Source: Marivirga aurantiaca (lineage in GTDB: Bacteria > Bacteroidota > Bacteroidia > Cytophagales > Cyclobacteriaceae). Taken from it: a stretch of 64,000 bases of DNA. Shown here piece by piece: positions 1 through 7,693 of the stretch (the stretch's first letter is position 1; each line of letters opens with the position of its first letter). The stretch covers positions 124,001-188,000 of the forward strand of contig NZ_JAEQBW010000007.1 of the NCBI RefSeq assembly GCF_016679925.1. Direction: 5' to 3'. The position numbers and the translations under genes are program-made. The notes beneath the pieces are model-generated. The model was not told the origin of the DNA. It searched no databases and worked only from the letters and a program-made list of their open reading frames with translations.

Positions 1-1062
1 ATTAATGAAGGATTCTGAAATTTCAGGAAGTCCATCCATTTCCAGCCTCCCCGCTATACTGCTGCTCTGTCCGAAAGAAAGGTTAAGGTTTCTGGCAACG
101 AAATTTTTTACTTTCCCTTTAAAATTACCTGAAAGTGTTATTTTTTCATCATAACGTTTAAGGTATGGGGCAAAGTAAGCCAGGTCAGCTGCATGGATTT
201 CTGTATTTTTAAAATCTGCTGCTATGTTTACAGAGTCCACAAAGTAAGAAAGATTGGGCATGCCATTATAAGTGAGGATGAGGGAGTCCTGAATAATACT
301 TTCGTTAATCTCAAGTTTGAGGTTGGTCAGGGCCAATTTACTTTGGGATATTTCAAAATCTGATTGAATGTTTTTAAGAAGAAGCCCGGAAGCTGAATCT
401 ATGGCTGTCAATCGTTCAATTTGCATTTGAATAGTATCCCTCCTGCTGGAAAAATCATGTACTTCAGCATTTAAATCAGTGAGAATAAATTGGTTATAGT
501 TGAATCCCTCCTGAATGCTATCTCTATCATAGTTAATAATACCGAAAACCAGGTCCTCAAGGATAATATGATTAATCAGTAAATTCTTAGGGGCTCTGGC
601 CACACTGTCTGTGGGCATATCAGTTAGGTTACGAATAGCTTCAATTAAGTAATCTATGTTAAAATAATCATCGCCTTTTTTTCTGATCATCATAACATTC
701 CCATTAGAAAGAGTAACATCATTAAGTAGGATGTTTTGAGCAGTTAGCAGTTCTTTGATGTCATAATTGACTACCAATTCTTTGGTATTTATAAATGGCG
801 ACTGATCTGTGTTTTTAATACCCAGATCTGAGATAGTAATCTGATCGAACCAGTCAACGTTTATTTTACTTATGGTTACTTCAAATCCTAGTTTGTCACT
901 TAAATAATCACTGCCCATTTGCGCCACACGTGTTTGGACATAGGAAGATTGCATAGCTAACACAATAAAGCTAAGTGTAAAAAACAGTATAAGGAATAGC
1001 CACAAAATTACTTTTGCAACACCTTTTTTAATACCTTGCGTTAAATTTTTTTCCTTCTTCAA
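1..1062 (-). CDS. tamB: TamB-like translocation/assembly protein, N-terminal 354 residues
   Basis: The frame is open without a stop from 1062 to the window edge, so the gene is cut at its 3' side. The product begins with a basic stretch and one strong hydrophobic segment (about residues 15-37, KVILWLFLILFFTLSFIVLA). A region follows that resembles AsmA/TamB N-termini (TRVAQMGSDYLSDKLGFEV, then repeated beta-rich stretches with NGNVMMIRKKGDDYFN). TamB is an inner-membrane-anchored periplasmic protein for lipid transport or outer-membrane protein assembly. No ATG lies before the membrane segment, so the likely start is TTG at 1060-1062. It is transcribed away from tsaD with only three bases between start codons. 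The family call rests on remembered N-terminal pattern and on this neighbourhood being common in Bacteroidota. Confidence 0.75.
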   Translation of the reverse strand, partial: MKKEKNLTQGIKKGVAKVILWLFLILFFTLSFIVLAMQSSYVQTRVAQMGSDYLSDKLGFEVTISKINVDWFDQITISDLGIKNTDQSPFINTKELVVNYDIKELLTAQNILLNDVTLSNGNVMMIRKKGDDYFNIDYLIEAIRNLTDMPTDSVARAPKNLLINHIILEDLVFGIINYDRDSIQEGFNYNQFILTDLNAEVHDFSSRRDTIQMQIERLTAIDSASGLLLKNIQSDFEISQSKLALTNLKLEINESIIQDSLILTYNGMPNLSYFVDSVNIAADFKNTEIHAADLAYFAPYLKRYDEKITLSGNFKGKVKNFVARNLNLSFGQSSSIAGRLEMDGLPEISESFIN

Positions 1063-1065
1063 TCT

Positions 1066-2076
1066 ATGGATTTAACTATTTTAGCTATTGAGTCATCCTG
1101 TGATGAAACTTCAGCGGCTGTCATTCAAAACGGGAAAGTACTTAACAACATTGTTGCCACACAATCTGTTCACGAACAGTATGGGGGAGTAGTTCCTGAA
1201 CTTGCCTCCCGCGCACATCAGCAACATATCGTTCCGGTAATAGATCAAGCACTTTCAGGTGCAAAGATACATAAACAGCAATTAAATGCAGTAGCTTTTA
1301 CGCAAGGACCTGGATTATTAGGTGCTTTATTAGTTGGGAGTAGCTTTGCAAAATCCCTGGCTTCAGCCTTGAACATACCATTAATAGGCGTTAATCACAT
1401 GCAGGCGCATATTTTGGCTCATTTTATTGATGATCCTAAGCCTAAATTTCCTTTTTTATGTCTGACAGTAAGTGGGGGACATACCCAAATTGTTAAAGTA
1501 AATGATTACCTGGAAATGGAAATTTTGGGAGAAACCCAGGATGATGCAGTAGGAGAGGCCTTCGATAAAATTGCCAAAATCATAGGTTTACCGTATCCGG
1601 GCGGGCCGATGATAGATCAATATGCCAAAGAAGGGAATCCACATGCTTTTGGTTTTCCTGAAACAGAAATGCAAGGCTTTAACTATTCTTTTAGTGGGAT
1701 AAAGACAGCTGTGCTTTATTTTCTTCAGCGAGAAACCAAGAAAGACGAGAATTTTGTAAAAAACCACCTTCATGATATTTGTGCCAGTGTACAGCATCGG
1801 TTAATTGCTACCCTCTTACAGAAATTACGTAAAGCCTCAAAGCATACAGGTATTAAAGAAATTGCAATTGCTGGTGGCGTATCAGCTAATTCCTATCTCA
1901 GGAAAACCCTGGCTGATGAGGGCCGGAACCTTGAGTGGCAGGTATATATTCCTAAATTTGAATATTGTACCGATAATGCTGCCATGATTGCCATGACTGC
2001 CCATTTTAAATATTTACAAAATGATTTCTTAGGTATGGATGCATCTCCGCAACCAAGAATGAAATTTTCTGTTTAG
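1066..2076 (+). CDS. tsaD: tRNA N6-adenosine threonylcarbamoyltransferase TsaD
   Basis: This is the catalytic subunit that moves threonylcarbamoyl from threonylcarbamoyl-AMP to A37 of ANN-reading tRNAs, working with TsaB and TsaE in the cytoplasm. Its 336 residues match the usual family length. It opens with the ASKHA-fold signature IESSCDET (residues 8-15). The metal-binding motif HMQAH is at 111-115, GGHTQ is near 140, and the nucleotide-binding GGVSANS lies in the C-terminal third. The ATG at 1066 gives the standard N-terminus just before IESSCDET. It heads a rightward gene run; the next gene starts 10 bp after its stop. Its promoter must lie inside the divergent tamB coding region, because the two start codons nearly touch. 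Confidence 0.97.
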   Translation: MDLTILAIESSCDETSAAVIQNGKVLNNIVATQSVHEQYGGVVPELASRAHQQHIVPVIDQALSGAKIHKQQLNAVAFTQGPGLLGALLVGSSFAKSLASALNIPLIGVNHMQAHILAHFIDDPKPKFPFLCLTVSGGHTQIVKVNDYLEMEILGETQDDAVGEAFDKIAKIIGLPYPGGPMIDQYAKEGNPHAFGFPETEMQGFNYSFSGIKTAVLYFLQRETKKDENFVKNHLHDICASVQHRLIATLLQKLRKASKHTGIKEIAIAGGVSANSYLRKTLADEGRNLEWQVYIPKFEYCTDNAAMIAMTAHFKYLQNDFLGMDASPQPRMKFSV

Positions 2077-2086
2077 GTAGATTAAC

Positions 2087-2485
2087 ATGAGAGATATTTT
2101 CCAAAGAGGCGATGAAAAGTCCCATTCCTTCATTGTGAAAGAGAAGGATGTTGCTGAGTTTGATGTACAAAAAGTTCATTCTGTTTGTGCTACCTTTACT
2201 CTGGCAAAGGAAATAGAATGGTGTACCAGGCTTTTTGTTTTGGACATGCTGGAAATAGGGGAAGAAGGAATAGGAACCAGTCTTAACATTCAACATCGCG
2301 CCCCTGCTTTAATAGGAGAAGAAGTGACTATAGTGGGGAAGTTTGAGAGAATTGAAGAGAAAGAAATCCTTTGTAGTTTTGTAGCCAGAGTGAATCAAAG
2401 AGTTGTAGCTACCGGAGAAACAGGCCAGAGAATCTTACCCAAAGAAAAAATTGCAGCTATTTTTGAAAAAATTAAAAATAAATAA
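2087..2485 (+). CDS. FlK-like hotdog-fold thioesterase
   Basis: This is a 132-residue single-domain protein of hotdog size. The pattern VHSVCATFTLAKEIEWCTR (about residues 30-48), then LDMLEIGEEGIGTSLNIQHRAP with His70, then VTIVGKFERIEEKEILCSFVARV resembles the fluoroacetyl-CoA-thioesterase (FlK) branch. Proteins of that branch use a Thr/Cys, Glu and His set. It probably cleaves a small acyl-CoA or similar thioester; the substrate is not predictable here. It starts 10 bp after tsaD in the same direction, so co-transcription is likely. An 89-bp gap then precedes smpB. Confidence 0.75.
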   Translation: MRDIFQRGDEKSHSFIVKEKDVAEFDVQKVHSVCATFTLAKEIEWCTRLFVLDMLEIGEEGIGTSLNIQHRAPALIGEEVTIVGKFERIEEKEILCSFVARVNQRVVATGETGQRILPKEKIAAIFEKIKNK

Positions 2486-2574
2486 TCCTATTTTGGGTTT
2501 ATAAATCGTATTAAGCTGACAATATTAAGTGATCAGGATAATTATTAAGTGAGATTATCCATTAGAAGAGAATT

Positions 2575-3039
2575 ATGACCGATAAGAAAAATTTTAGTGC
2601 TTCCATATTAGTCAAAAATAAAAAGGCCCGCTATGAATATGAATGGCTTGATACTTATATTACAGGAATAGTCTTACAAGGAACAGAAATTAAGGCAATC
2701 CGGTTAAATAAGGTGAATTTACAGGAATCCTATTGCTACATTCATAGAAATGAAGTATTTGTACGTGGCTTACATATAGGACAGTATGAGTTGGGCACAC
2801 ATTATAATCATGAAGAAAAACGTGAAAGGAAACTTTTGCTAAAGAAACAGGAAATTGCTAAAATCAAGAAACGGATGGAAGAGAAAGGCCTTACCCTTAT
2901 TCCTACAAAATTGTTTCTAAATAGCAGAGGATTGGCTAAGTTGGAAGTCGCGTTGGCAAAAGGTAAGAAAATTCATGATAAGCGTGATAGTATTAAAGAC
3001 AAGGATATGAAAAGGGAATTGTCGAAGATGAAGTTTTAA
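2575..3039 (+). CDS. smpB: SsrA-binding protein SmpB
   Basis: SmpB binds tmRNA and brings it to stalled ribosomes for trans-translation. The 154-residue protein carries the family sequence KNKKARYEYEWLDTYITGI near the N-terminus, GTEIKAIRLNKVNL (about 38-51), and the lysine-rich C-terminal tail (KKIHDKRDSIKDKDMKRELSKM) that enters the decoding centre. Start and length agree with orthologues. The downstream peptidase begins 3 bp after the stop, so the two are probably translated from one message. The partner tmRNA gene was not seen in this window. Confidence 0.97.
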   Translation: MTDKKNFSASILVKNKKARYEYEWLDTYITGIVLQGTEIKAIRLNKVNLQESYCYIHRNEVFVRGLHIGQYELGTHYNHEEKRERKLLLKKQEIAKIKKRMEEKGLTLIPTKLFLNSRGLAKLEVALAKGKKIHDKRDSIKDKDMKRELSKMKF

Positions 3040-3042
3040 TAT

Positions 3043-3834
3043 ATGATTGAAGAAGGTCAGAAAGGTATTAGTCGTTTAAGTGTAATCCCGGTACGGAAAA
3101 GCGGGGCAGATACTGCAGAAATGGTTACTCAACTATTATTTGGAGACCATTATAAGGTATTGGAAGTGAGTGAGAATGGTAAATGGATTAAAATAAAAAT
3201 CCATTTTGATGGATACGAGGGATGGATTGATGTGAAGCAATTTCATGCTATTACAGATGAATATTTTGATCAAATCAACCATTCAGATTATAAAATATGT
3301 ACCGATTTAACGGCTTCAATTCTTTATCAGAAAAGCCTTTTACCCGTCACTATTGGAAGCATAATACCTATTAATACCAATGAAATATTTAAAATTGAGG
3401 AACACCTGGGGTTTAACGGTGAGGCAAAAAGCTTAAGTGCCAGGAGAGATTTTGAATACTGTAAGTCCATTGGTATGAAATATCTGAATGCGCCATATAT
3501 GTGGGGAGGAAAGTCACCATTTGGTATAGATTGCTCCGGCTATACCCAAATAGTTTTCAGGATATGTGGCTATCATTTATTCAGGGATGCAAGTGAGCAG
3601 GTAAGCCAGGGAAAGTCAGTGGATTCACTTGAAAATTCCAAACCCGGGGATTTGGCTTTCTTTAGAAACGAGGAAAGAAAAGTAGTTCATGTAGGTATTT
3701 TGCTGGAGAATCAAACAATTCTTCATGCTTCCGGCAAAGTGAAAATTGAATTAATAGATGAAAATGGTATATTCAATATTGAACAAAAGAGTTATACACA
3801 TTATTTAACAGATATAAGAAGAATTTTAGCATGA
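3043..3834 (+). CDS. C40-family NlpC/P60 peptidase with SH3-like N-terminus
   Basis: This is a peptidoglycan endopeptidase-type protein of 263 residues. Residues 1-130 look like one or two bacterial SH3 modules (HYKVLEVSENGKWIKIKIHFDGYEGWID, then a second LYQKSLLP block). The NlpC/P60 domain follows: Cys164 in IDCSGYTQ, His216 in VVHVGI and a polar His228 in LHASG form the catalytic set. YMWGGKSPFGIDCSG is the classic context. I see no N-terminal signal peptide, which is unusual for a wall hydrolase but frequent in this Bacteroidota group. It is tightly linked to smpB. Confidence 0.9.
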   Translation: MIEEGQKGISRLSVIPVRKSGADTAEMVTQLLFGDHYKVLEVSENGKWIKIKIHFDGYEGWIDVKQFHAITDEYFDQINHSDYKICTDLTASILYQKSLLPVTIGSIIPINTNEIFKIEEHLGFNGEAKSLSARRDFEYCKSIGMKYLNAPYMWGGKSPFGIDCSGYTQIVFRICGYHLFRDASEQVSQGKSVDSLENSKPGDLAFFRNEERKVVHVGILLENQTILHASGKVKIELIDENGIFNIEQKSYTHYLTDIRRILA

Positions 3835-3892
3835 AATAAGCCTTGATAGGGAAGTGGGAAGACTGTATTTTATGCATCATTAAATAAATGTA

Positions 3893-4426
3893 ATGGTCAT
3901 GAGAATTGGTAGTAAGCGAGCCCTTGTATTGAATCAGGATTATAGCCCCATCACTGTCTGTAATATTCAGAAAGCATTTTTATTGGTTTATTTAAATAAG
4001 GCTGAAATTTTAGAAACAGATGATGTTTTTAAATTAAGAACTATTACAAAAGCATTTCCTTTACCATCAGTAATCCGCTTAATTAGTTATGTGAACAGAC
4101 CCTATAAAGGAGTGATGCTCACGAGGCAAAATGTTTTCAAAAGAGATGCCCATACCTGCCAATATTGTGGTGTTCAGAAAGATCTGACTTTGGATCATTT
4201 AATTCCCAGATCTAAAGGAGGGAAGTCTTCGTGGAATAATTTAGTAACAGCATGTAAAAGGTGTAACGCCAGAAAAGGCGATGCAAAACCTGAAGAGAGT
4301 GGAATGGTACTTAGAAGAGTACCTTTTAAGCCCAGCTATGTGATGTTTATAAGAGATTTTTCAGGTTCCGTCAGTGAAAACTGGCTCCCTTTTCTTAAGA
4401 CAAAGGAAATATTGGTAAGGTCGTGA
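3893..4426 (+). CDS. HNH endonuclease family protein
   Basis: This 177-residue protein has an N-terminal region RALVLNQDYSPITVCN typical of a widespread stand-alone HNH family. The HNH zinc fold follows: Cys89-x2-Cys92, DH at 101-102 (LTLDHLIPRSKGG), paired Asn at 115-116 (SSWNNLV) and Cys121-x2-Cys124 (CKRCNARKGD). Such proteins are chromosomal, conserved and of unclear cellular role; nuclease activity is predicted from the fold. The start could be the ATG at 3893 or the second ATG at 3899; neither has a strong Shine-Dalgarno sequence, as usual in Bacteroidota. It is the last gene of the tsaD run. Confidence 0.9.
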   Translation: MVMRIGSKRALVLNQDYSPITVCNIQKAFLLVYLNKAEILETDDVFKLRTITKAFPLPSVIRLISYVNRPYKGVMLTRQNVFKRDAHTCQYCGVQKDLTLDHLIPRSKGGKSSWNNLVTACKRCNARKGDAKPEESGMVLRRVPFKPSYVMFIRDFSGSVSENWLPFLKTKEILVRS

Positions 4427-4531
4427 TTTCTTAAAAAGGGTGCTCCTGATAAGTGCCTTAAAGCCCCCACACCCAATAATCTACCGACCCACTTGGACAG
4501 CACAGGTCAAAAGCTAACTATCATGCCCGCC

Positions 4532-4547
4532 CTCGTTTTGTGTCCCC
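4532..4547. repeat. Left half of a REP-like palindrome split by an IS
   Basis: The left arm CTCGTTTTGTG (4532-4542) pairs with CACAAACGAG at 6149-6158 if the intervening IS4 element and one copy of its target duplication are removed. The rebuilt hairpin has loop TCCC. It resembles the intact hairpin at 43862-43885, including the preceding CCGCC. Confidence 0.7.
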
Positions 4548-4692
4548 ACCATAGCCGTTAACTTAAGAAGCGATCTTGAGGTAATTATCTGATTATCAGC
4601 AGATTTTTGAATAGAGCATAGGACAGCCCTAGGGCTCATCCCTTCGGTGACTTTTCTTAAGTTTTCTCCCCATAATATTTTCTTTATTTTTA

Positions 4693-4721
4693 GATAAGGG
4701 TCAACTTTTTTGACCCTTATC
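4693..4721. repeat. Hairpin just upstream of the transposase frame
   Basis: The arms GATAAGGGTCAA (4693-4704) and TTGACCCTTATC (4710-4721) are perfect complements around a 5-base loop. Its place inside the IS, just before the coding frame, fits a device against read-through transcription or translation from outside, as known for IS10 and IS50. That role is inferred. Confidence 0.75.
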
Positions 4722-4730
4722 ATTATGTGA

Positions 4731-6128
4731 ATATACGAAATACAGGGGAGAAACACACTAGAAATTAATCAAAAATCATTCGTAAATCGTTATTCTAATC
4801 AGATTAAGAGCACTTTTGATGGTTGCCTTTCAGAAGAGGCAATTAATGAAATTGGTAAAACATCAGGCTTTATAGAAAGGGTAAGAAAGCTATCAGCTTT
4901 TGAATTCACCAACGCTTTGACCTTCTCTGTAAACAACCAAGCCAATACCAGCTTACCTGACATAGCAGCTGATTTAAACAAGGAATTTGAAATAGATGTC
5001 AGTAAGGAGGCACTTCATAAAAAATTTACTCCACAAGCAGTAACCTTCATGGAAGAATTGCTGAAGTTACAGATTGCCAATCAAATCGATCTTTCTATAG
5101 ACGATAAGCTTAAACAACACTTTAACAGTATTAAAATCAAGGATTCCAGTAAATTTTCATTGCCTTCCATTTATAATGGTGATTACCCAAGCTTCAATAA
5201 TTTCAGTAAAAAGAACGGGGTGATGAACCTGCAATATGAGTATGACCTTGTGAGCGGTAAATGGACTTCTCTTGAATTGACAAATATTAAAACCAATGAT
5301 AAAAAAAGTTCCAGGGAAACGGCTCACCTTCTAGAAAAGGGCGATTTATACATCAGGGACCTGGGGTACATTAGTGCAAGTTATTTAAATGCTATTAAAG
5401 AAGCCGAAGCTTATTTTCTAAACCGTTTACCTCCCCAAGCCGGACTTTATAATTCAGCAGGAGAGCCTTTAACATGGAAGGGTATTGATCAAAAATTCAG
5501 GAAAACAGATGCACAAGCCTTAGATATGGACATGGAAATATTTAACAACCATAGATTAAAGTGTCGTGTGGTATTGTTCAGAGTAAATGATGAGGAATAT
5601 AAAAGCAGATTAAAACAAGCTGAAAATTCAGCCAAAAGCCGAAAGGTAGGTGTTTCTAAGGATCATAAGATCAGGTGTAGGTACAATGCATTTATCACCA
5701 ATGTGGGTAGGGATGTGCTATCCATGGGAGACATAAAAAAGACATATCAGCTACGTTGGCAAATTGAACTGGTTTTTAAAACATGGAAGTCGTTTTTTTC
5801 AATTAATAAAGTGAAAAAAGTAAAAAAGGAACGTTTAGAATGTCAATTACTGGCCAGGCTGTTATGGGTATTAATTAATTGGCACTTGTTTCAGCTGACA
5901 AATCATTATGTGAAAAACAGCTCCCCTGGAAAAGGAGTAAGTATCTTGAAATTCTTTAAAAGGTGCAATAACTTCTCTTATACATTACGGTTGGTGATTT
6001 TGAAAAAAATGAATTTGAAAAGGTGGCTTACAGAGGAATTTCTCCCCTTAATTGAAAACACAGAGTGTGAAGCTAAAGGATCTAAACCTACTAGTTATCA
6101 GATATTAAACTCATTTTTAACCCACTAA
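4731..6128 (+). CDS. IS4-family DDE transposase
   Basis: The coding frame is open from 4731 (just after an ATG-TGA pair at 4725-4730) to 6128, about 465 residues. The C-terminal part contains the exact IS4 YREK spacing in YQLRWQIELVFKTWK: Tyr, Arg at +3, Glu at +7, Lys at +14. An earlier Asp lies in GDLYIRDLGY, and ITNV precedes the YREK helix. Residues FIERVRKLSAFEFTNALTFSVNN, upstream of the first conventional-type start (TTG 4917), look like genuine IS4 N-terminal sequence, so the TTG start would truncate the protein to 403 residues. No ATG or GTG is available at the expected N-terminus. The copy therefore uses a rare start or is damaged there. Confidence 0.85.
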   Translation: MYEIQGRNTLEINQKSFVNRYSNQIKSTFDGCLSEEAINEIGKTSGFIERVRKLSAFEFTNALTFSVNNQANTSLPDIAADLNKEFEIDVSKEALHKKFTPQAVTFMEELLKLQIANQIDLSIDDKLKQHFNSIKIKDSSKFSLPSIYNGDYPSFNNFSKKNGVMNLQYEYDLVSGKWTSLELTNIKTNDKKSSRETAHLLEKGDLYIRDLGYISASYLNAIKEAEAYFLNRLPPQAGLYNSAGEPLTWKGIDQKFRKTDAQALDMDMEIFNNHRLKCRVVLFRVNDEEYKSRLKQAENSAKSRKVGVSKDHKIRCRYNAFITNVGRDVLSMGDIKKTYQLRWQIELVFKTWKSFFSINKVKKVKKERLECQLLARLLWVLINWHLFQLTNHYVKNSSPGKGVSILKFFKRCNNFSYTLRLVILKKMNLKRWLTEEFLPLIENTECEAKGSKPTSYQILNSFLTH

Positions 6129-6148
6129 GTTAACGGCTATGGTGTCCC

Positions 6149-6158
6149 CACAAACGAG
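6149..6158. repeat. Right half of the IS-split REP-like palindrome
   Basis: CACAAACGAG complements the arm at 4532-4542. See the left half for the reconstruction. Confidence 0.7.
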
Positions 6159-6199
6159 CTTAGGTGTAGTTTGCTAAAACGCACCTTTTCAATTAGAAG

Positions 6200-6222
6200 A
6201 AAGTTTTTGAGACACAAACTTT
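6200..6222. repeat. REP-like hairpin with TGAGACA core
   Basis: The outer arms AAAGTTT and AAACTTT enclose a TTGAGACAC core, with one mismatch in the stem. Its loop reads AGA on the plus strand, opposite in sense to the split palindrome about 40 bp to the left (pre-insertion distance), so the two form an inverted doublet. Confidence 0.6.
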
Positions 6223-6273
6223 GGTGGCTGTAGAATTTTATCACTTTTTAATCAGACTACAGTAGTTGATAAT

Positions 6274-7632
6274 TTATTTCTTCCTGGGAAATTGAAGAGT
6301 GAAAGTTGTACTGATATTGGGAGTGGAACTCACACTTAACTTGCCGTTATGCAACTGCATAATTTGACGGGACAAAGACAAACCAATTCCGGAACCTTCT
6401 TTCTTAGTAGTGAAAAAGGGAATAAAGATCCTTTCCAATGCTTCAGGTACTATTCCTTCCCCATTATCTTCCACATTGATGTAGTAGAAATTCTGAGTGG
6501 TAATAATAGTAATCGTCAATGTGGGGTTCAAACAATTAACTAAAGCCTCTTTGGCATTTTTAATTAAATTAATAAGAATTAGCTGTACTTGTTCTTCATC
6601 AGCCCATAGTTGGATATCTATTTCAGGTAAATTGAGTTGCAATTTGATGCCCCGGTTTTGCAGGTCTTCCTTTAAAAGTTTGGTGACATAGTGAATTAAT
6701 TGTTGTGCAGAAATAGAGGTGAATTTTGGTGCCGGAATATTAGTGTAATCTCTGTAAGCATTGATGAAATTCACTAGTCCGCGGCTCCTGTTTTCAATAG
6801 TTTTTAAGCCTAATTTTATATCTTCATGCGCTTCAATTGGTAATTCATAAGAATTTGGCAGTTTGATTACATCCTCTTCCAAAATATCGTTCATGGAGCT
6901 CACCAGAGTGGCAATTGGCGTTACTGAATTCATGATCTCATGCCTTAAAACTTTTGTTAGATTTTGCCAGGCATTTAACTCATTTTGTTGTAGTTCCGAA
7001 TAAATGTTATGAATGGATACTATCTTCCAATCCTTATTGCCCATTCGTAGTATGGTACTATTCAAAGCCAGTTTGATATCATTATTAACAATAACCAAGT
7101 CACTCTTCCCCGGCTTTAGATTGATCAAATGTTCATATAGCCTGGGCTGATTAAATTTGATGTCTGACATGTTTTTGATTTGGGAAGTCAGCAATAATTT
7201 TTTGGTCATGCTATTGATCAAACCAATTTCCCCACTTGTGTCAAAAGAAATAATGCCGGTTTGTATATTTTGCAAAATGGTGGAGATCATGATCAGGTGT
7301 TGTTCCTTTTCAGCCCTTGTTTCCCGAAATATTTCCAAAACTTCATGAAAGGATTGATTCAACAACTTAAAGGATTTACCTAATTTATTGTCAGCAGAAA
7401 ACCCTGAAGAAAAATCGGAATAACGGACGGATTCCAAAAAACGGATTACTTTTTTGTTGATGGTATTTACATAGTTGTAGAGCTCAAGGAATTGGAATAC
7501 TACAACGAAAAAAAGCACGGCAGGCGCCAAAAAATTGGGAGTAGTCTGGAATAAATAGGCCATAAAACTTAGTACGGCAAATATTAATACCAATCGAAAA
7601 ATCAGGCCAACACTAAATCTTTTAAGTATCAA
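6274..7632 (-). CDS. Membrane sensor histidine kinase (partner of the NtrC-type regulator)
   Basis: This 452-residue protein has two N-terminal membrane segments (about 11-28 and 33-50). A HAMP-like/coiled linker follows, then a PAS-like region (about 115-210). The phosphoacceptor His231 lies in VLRHEIMNSVTPI. The ATP-binding domain has NLIKNAKEAL (N box), VEDNGEGI (G1), IFIPFFTTK (F) and GSGIGLSL (G2). There is almost no periplasmic loop, which suggests sensing within or at the membrane. It follows the response regulator by 61 bp in the same leftward unit and should phosphorylate it. The HEIMNSVTPI type of H box goes with NtrC-class regulators in Bacteroidota. Confidence 0.93.
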   Translation of the reverse strand: MILKRFSVGLIFRLVLIFAVLSFMAYLFQTTPNFLAPAVLFFVVVFQFLELYNYVNTINKKVIRFLESVRYSDFSSGFSADNKLGKSFKLLNQSFHEVLEIFRETRAEKEQHLIMISTILQNIQTGIISFDTSGEIGLINSMTKKLLLTSQIKNMSDIKFNQPRLYEHLINLKPGKSDLVIVNNDIKLALNSTILRMGNKDWKIVSIHNIYSELQQNELNAWQNLTKVLRHEIMNSVTPIATLVSSMNDILEEDVIKLPNSYELPIEAHEDIKLGLKTIENRSRGLVNFINAYRDYTNIPAPKFTSISAQQLIHYVTKLLKEDLQNRGIKLQLNLPEIDIQLWADEEQVQLILINLIKNAKEALVNCLNPTLTITIITTQNFYYINVEDNGEGIVPEALERIFIPFFTTKKEGSGIGLSLSRQIMQLHNGKLSVSSTPNISTTFTLQFPRKK

Positions 7633-7693
7633 TTGTTTTTGGGTAAGTTTGGAATTGTTATTTAATCATTTGCTTTTTCATTCCCTGGTTATT

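Larger units (their letters stand above)
4548..6143 (+). mobile_element. IS4-family insertion sequence, 1596 bp
   Basis: Both ends carry the 17-bp perfect inverted repeat ACCATAGCCGTTAACTT (4548-4564, and its complement at 6127-6143). Outside them is a 6-bp direct repeat GTCCCC (4542-4547 and 6144-6149), read here as the target-site duplication. One transposase frame fills the element. Intact ends and an intact duplication suggest a fairly recent insertion. It separates the tsaD run from the two-component system and does not interrupt a recognisable gene. Confidence 0.9.
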
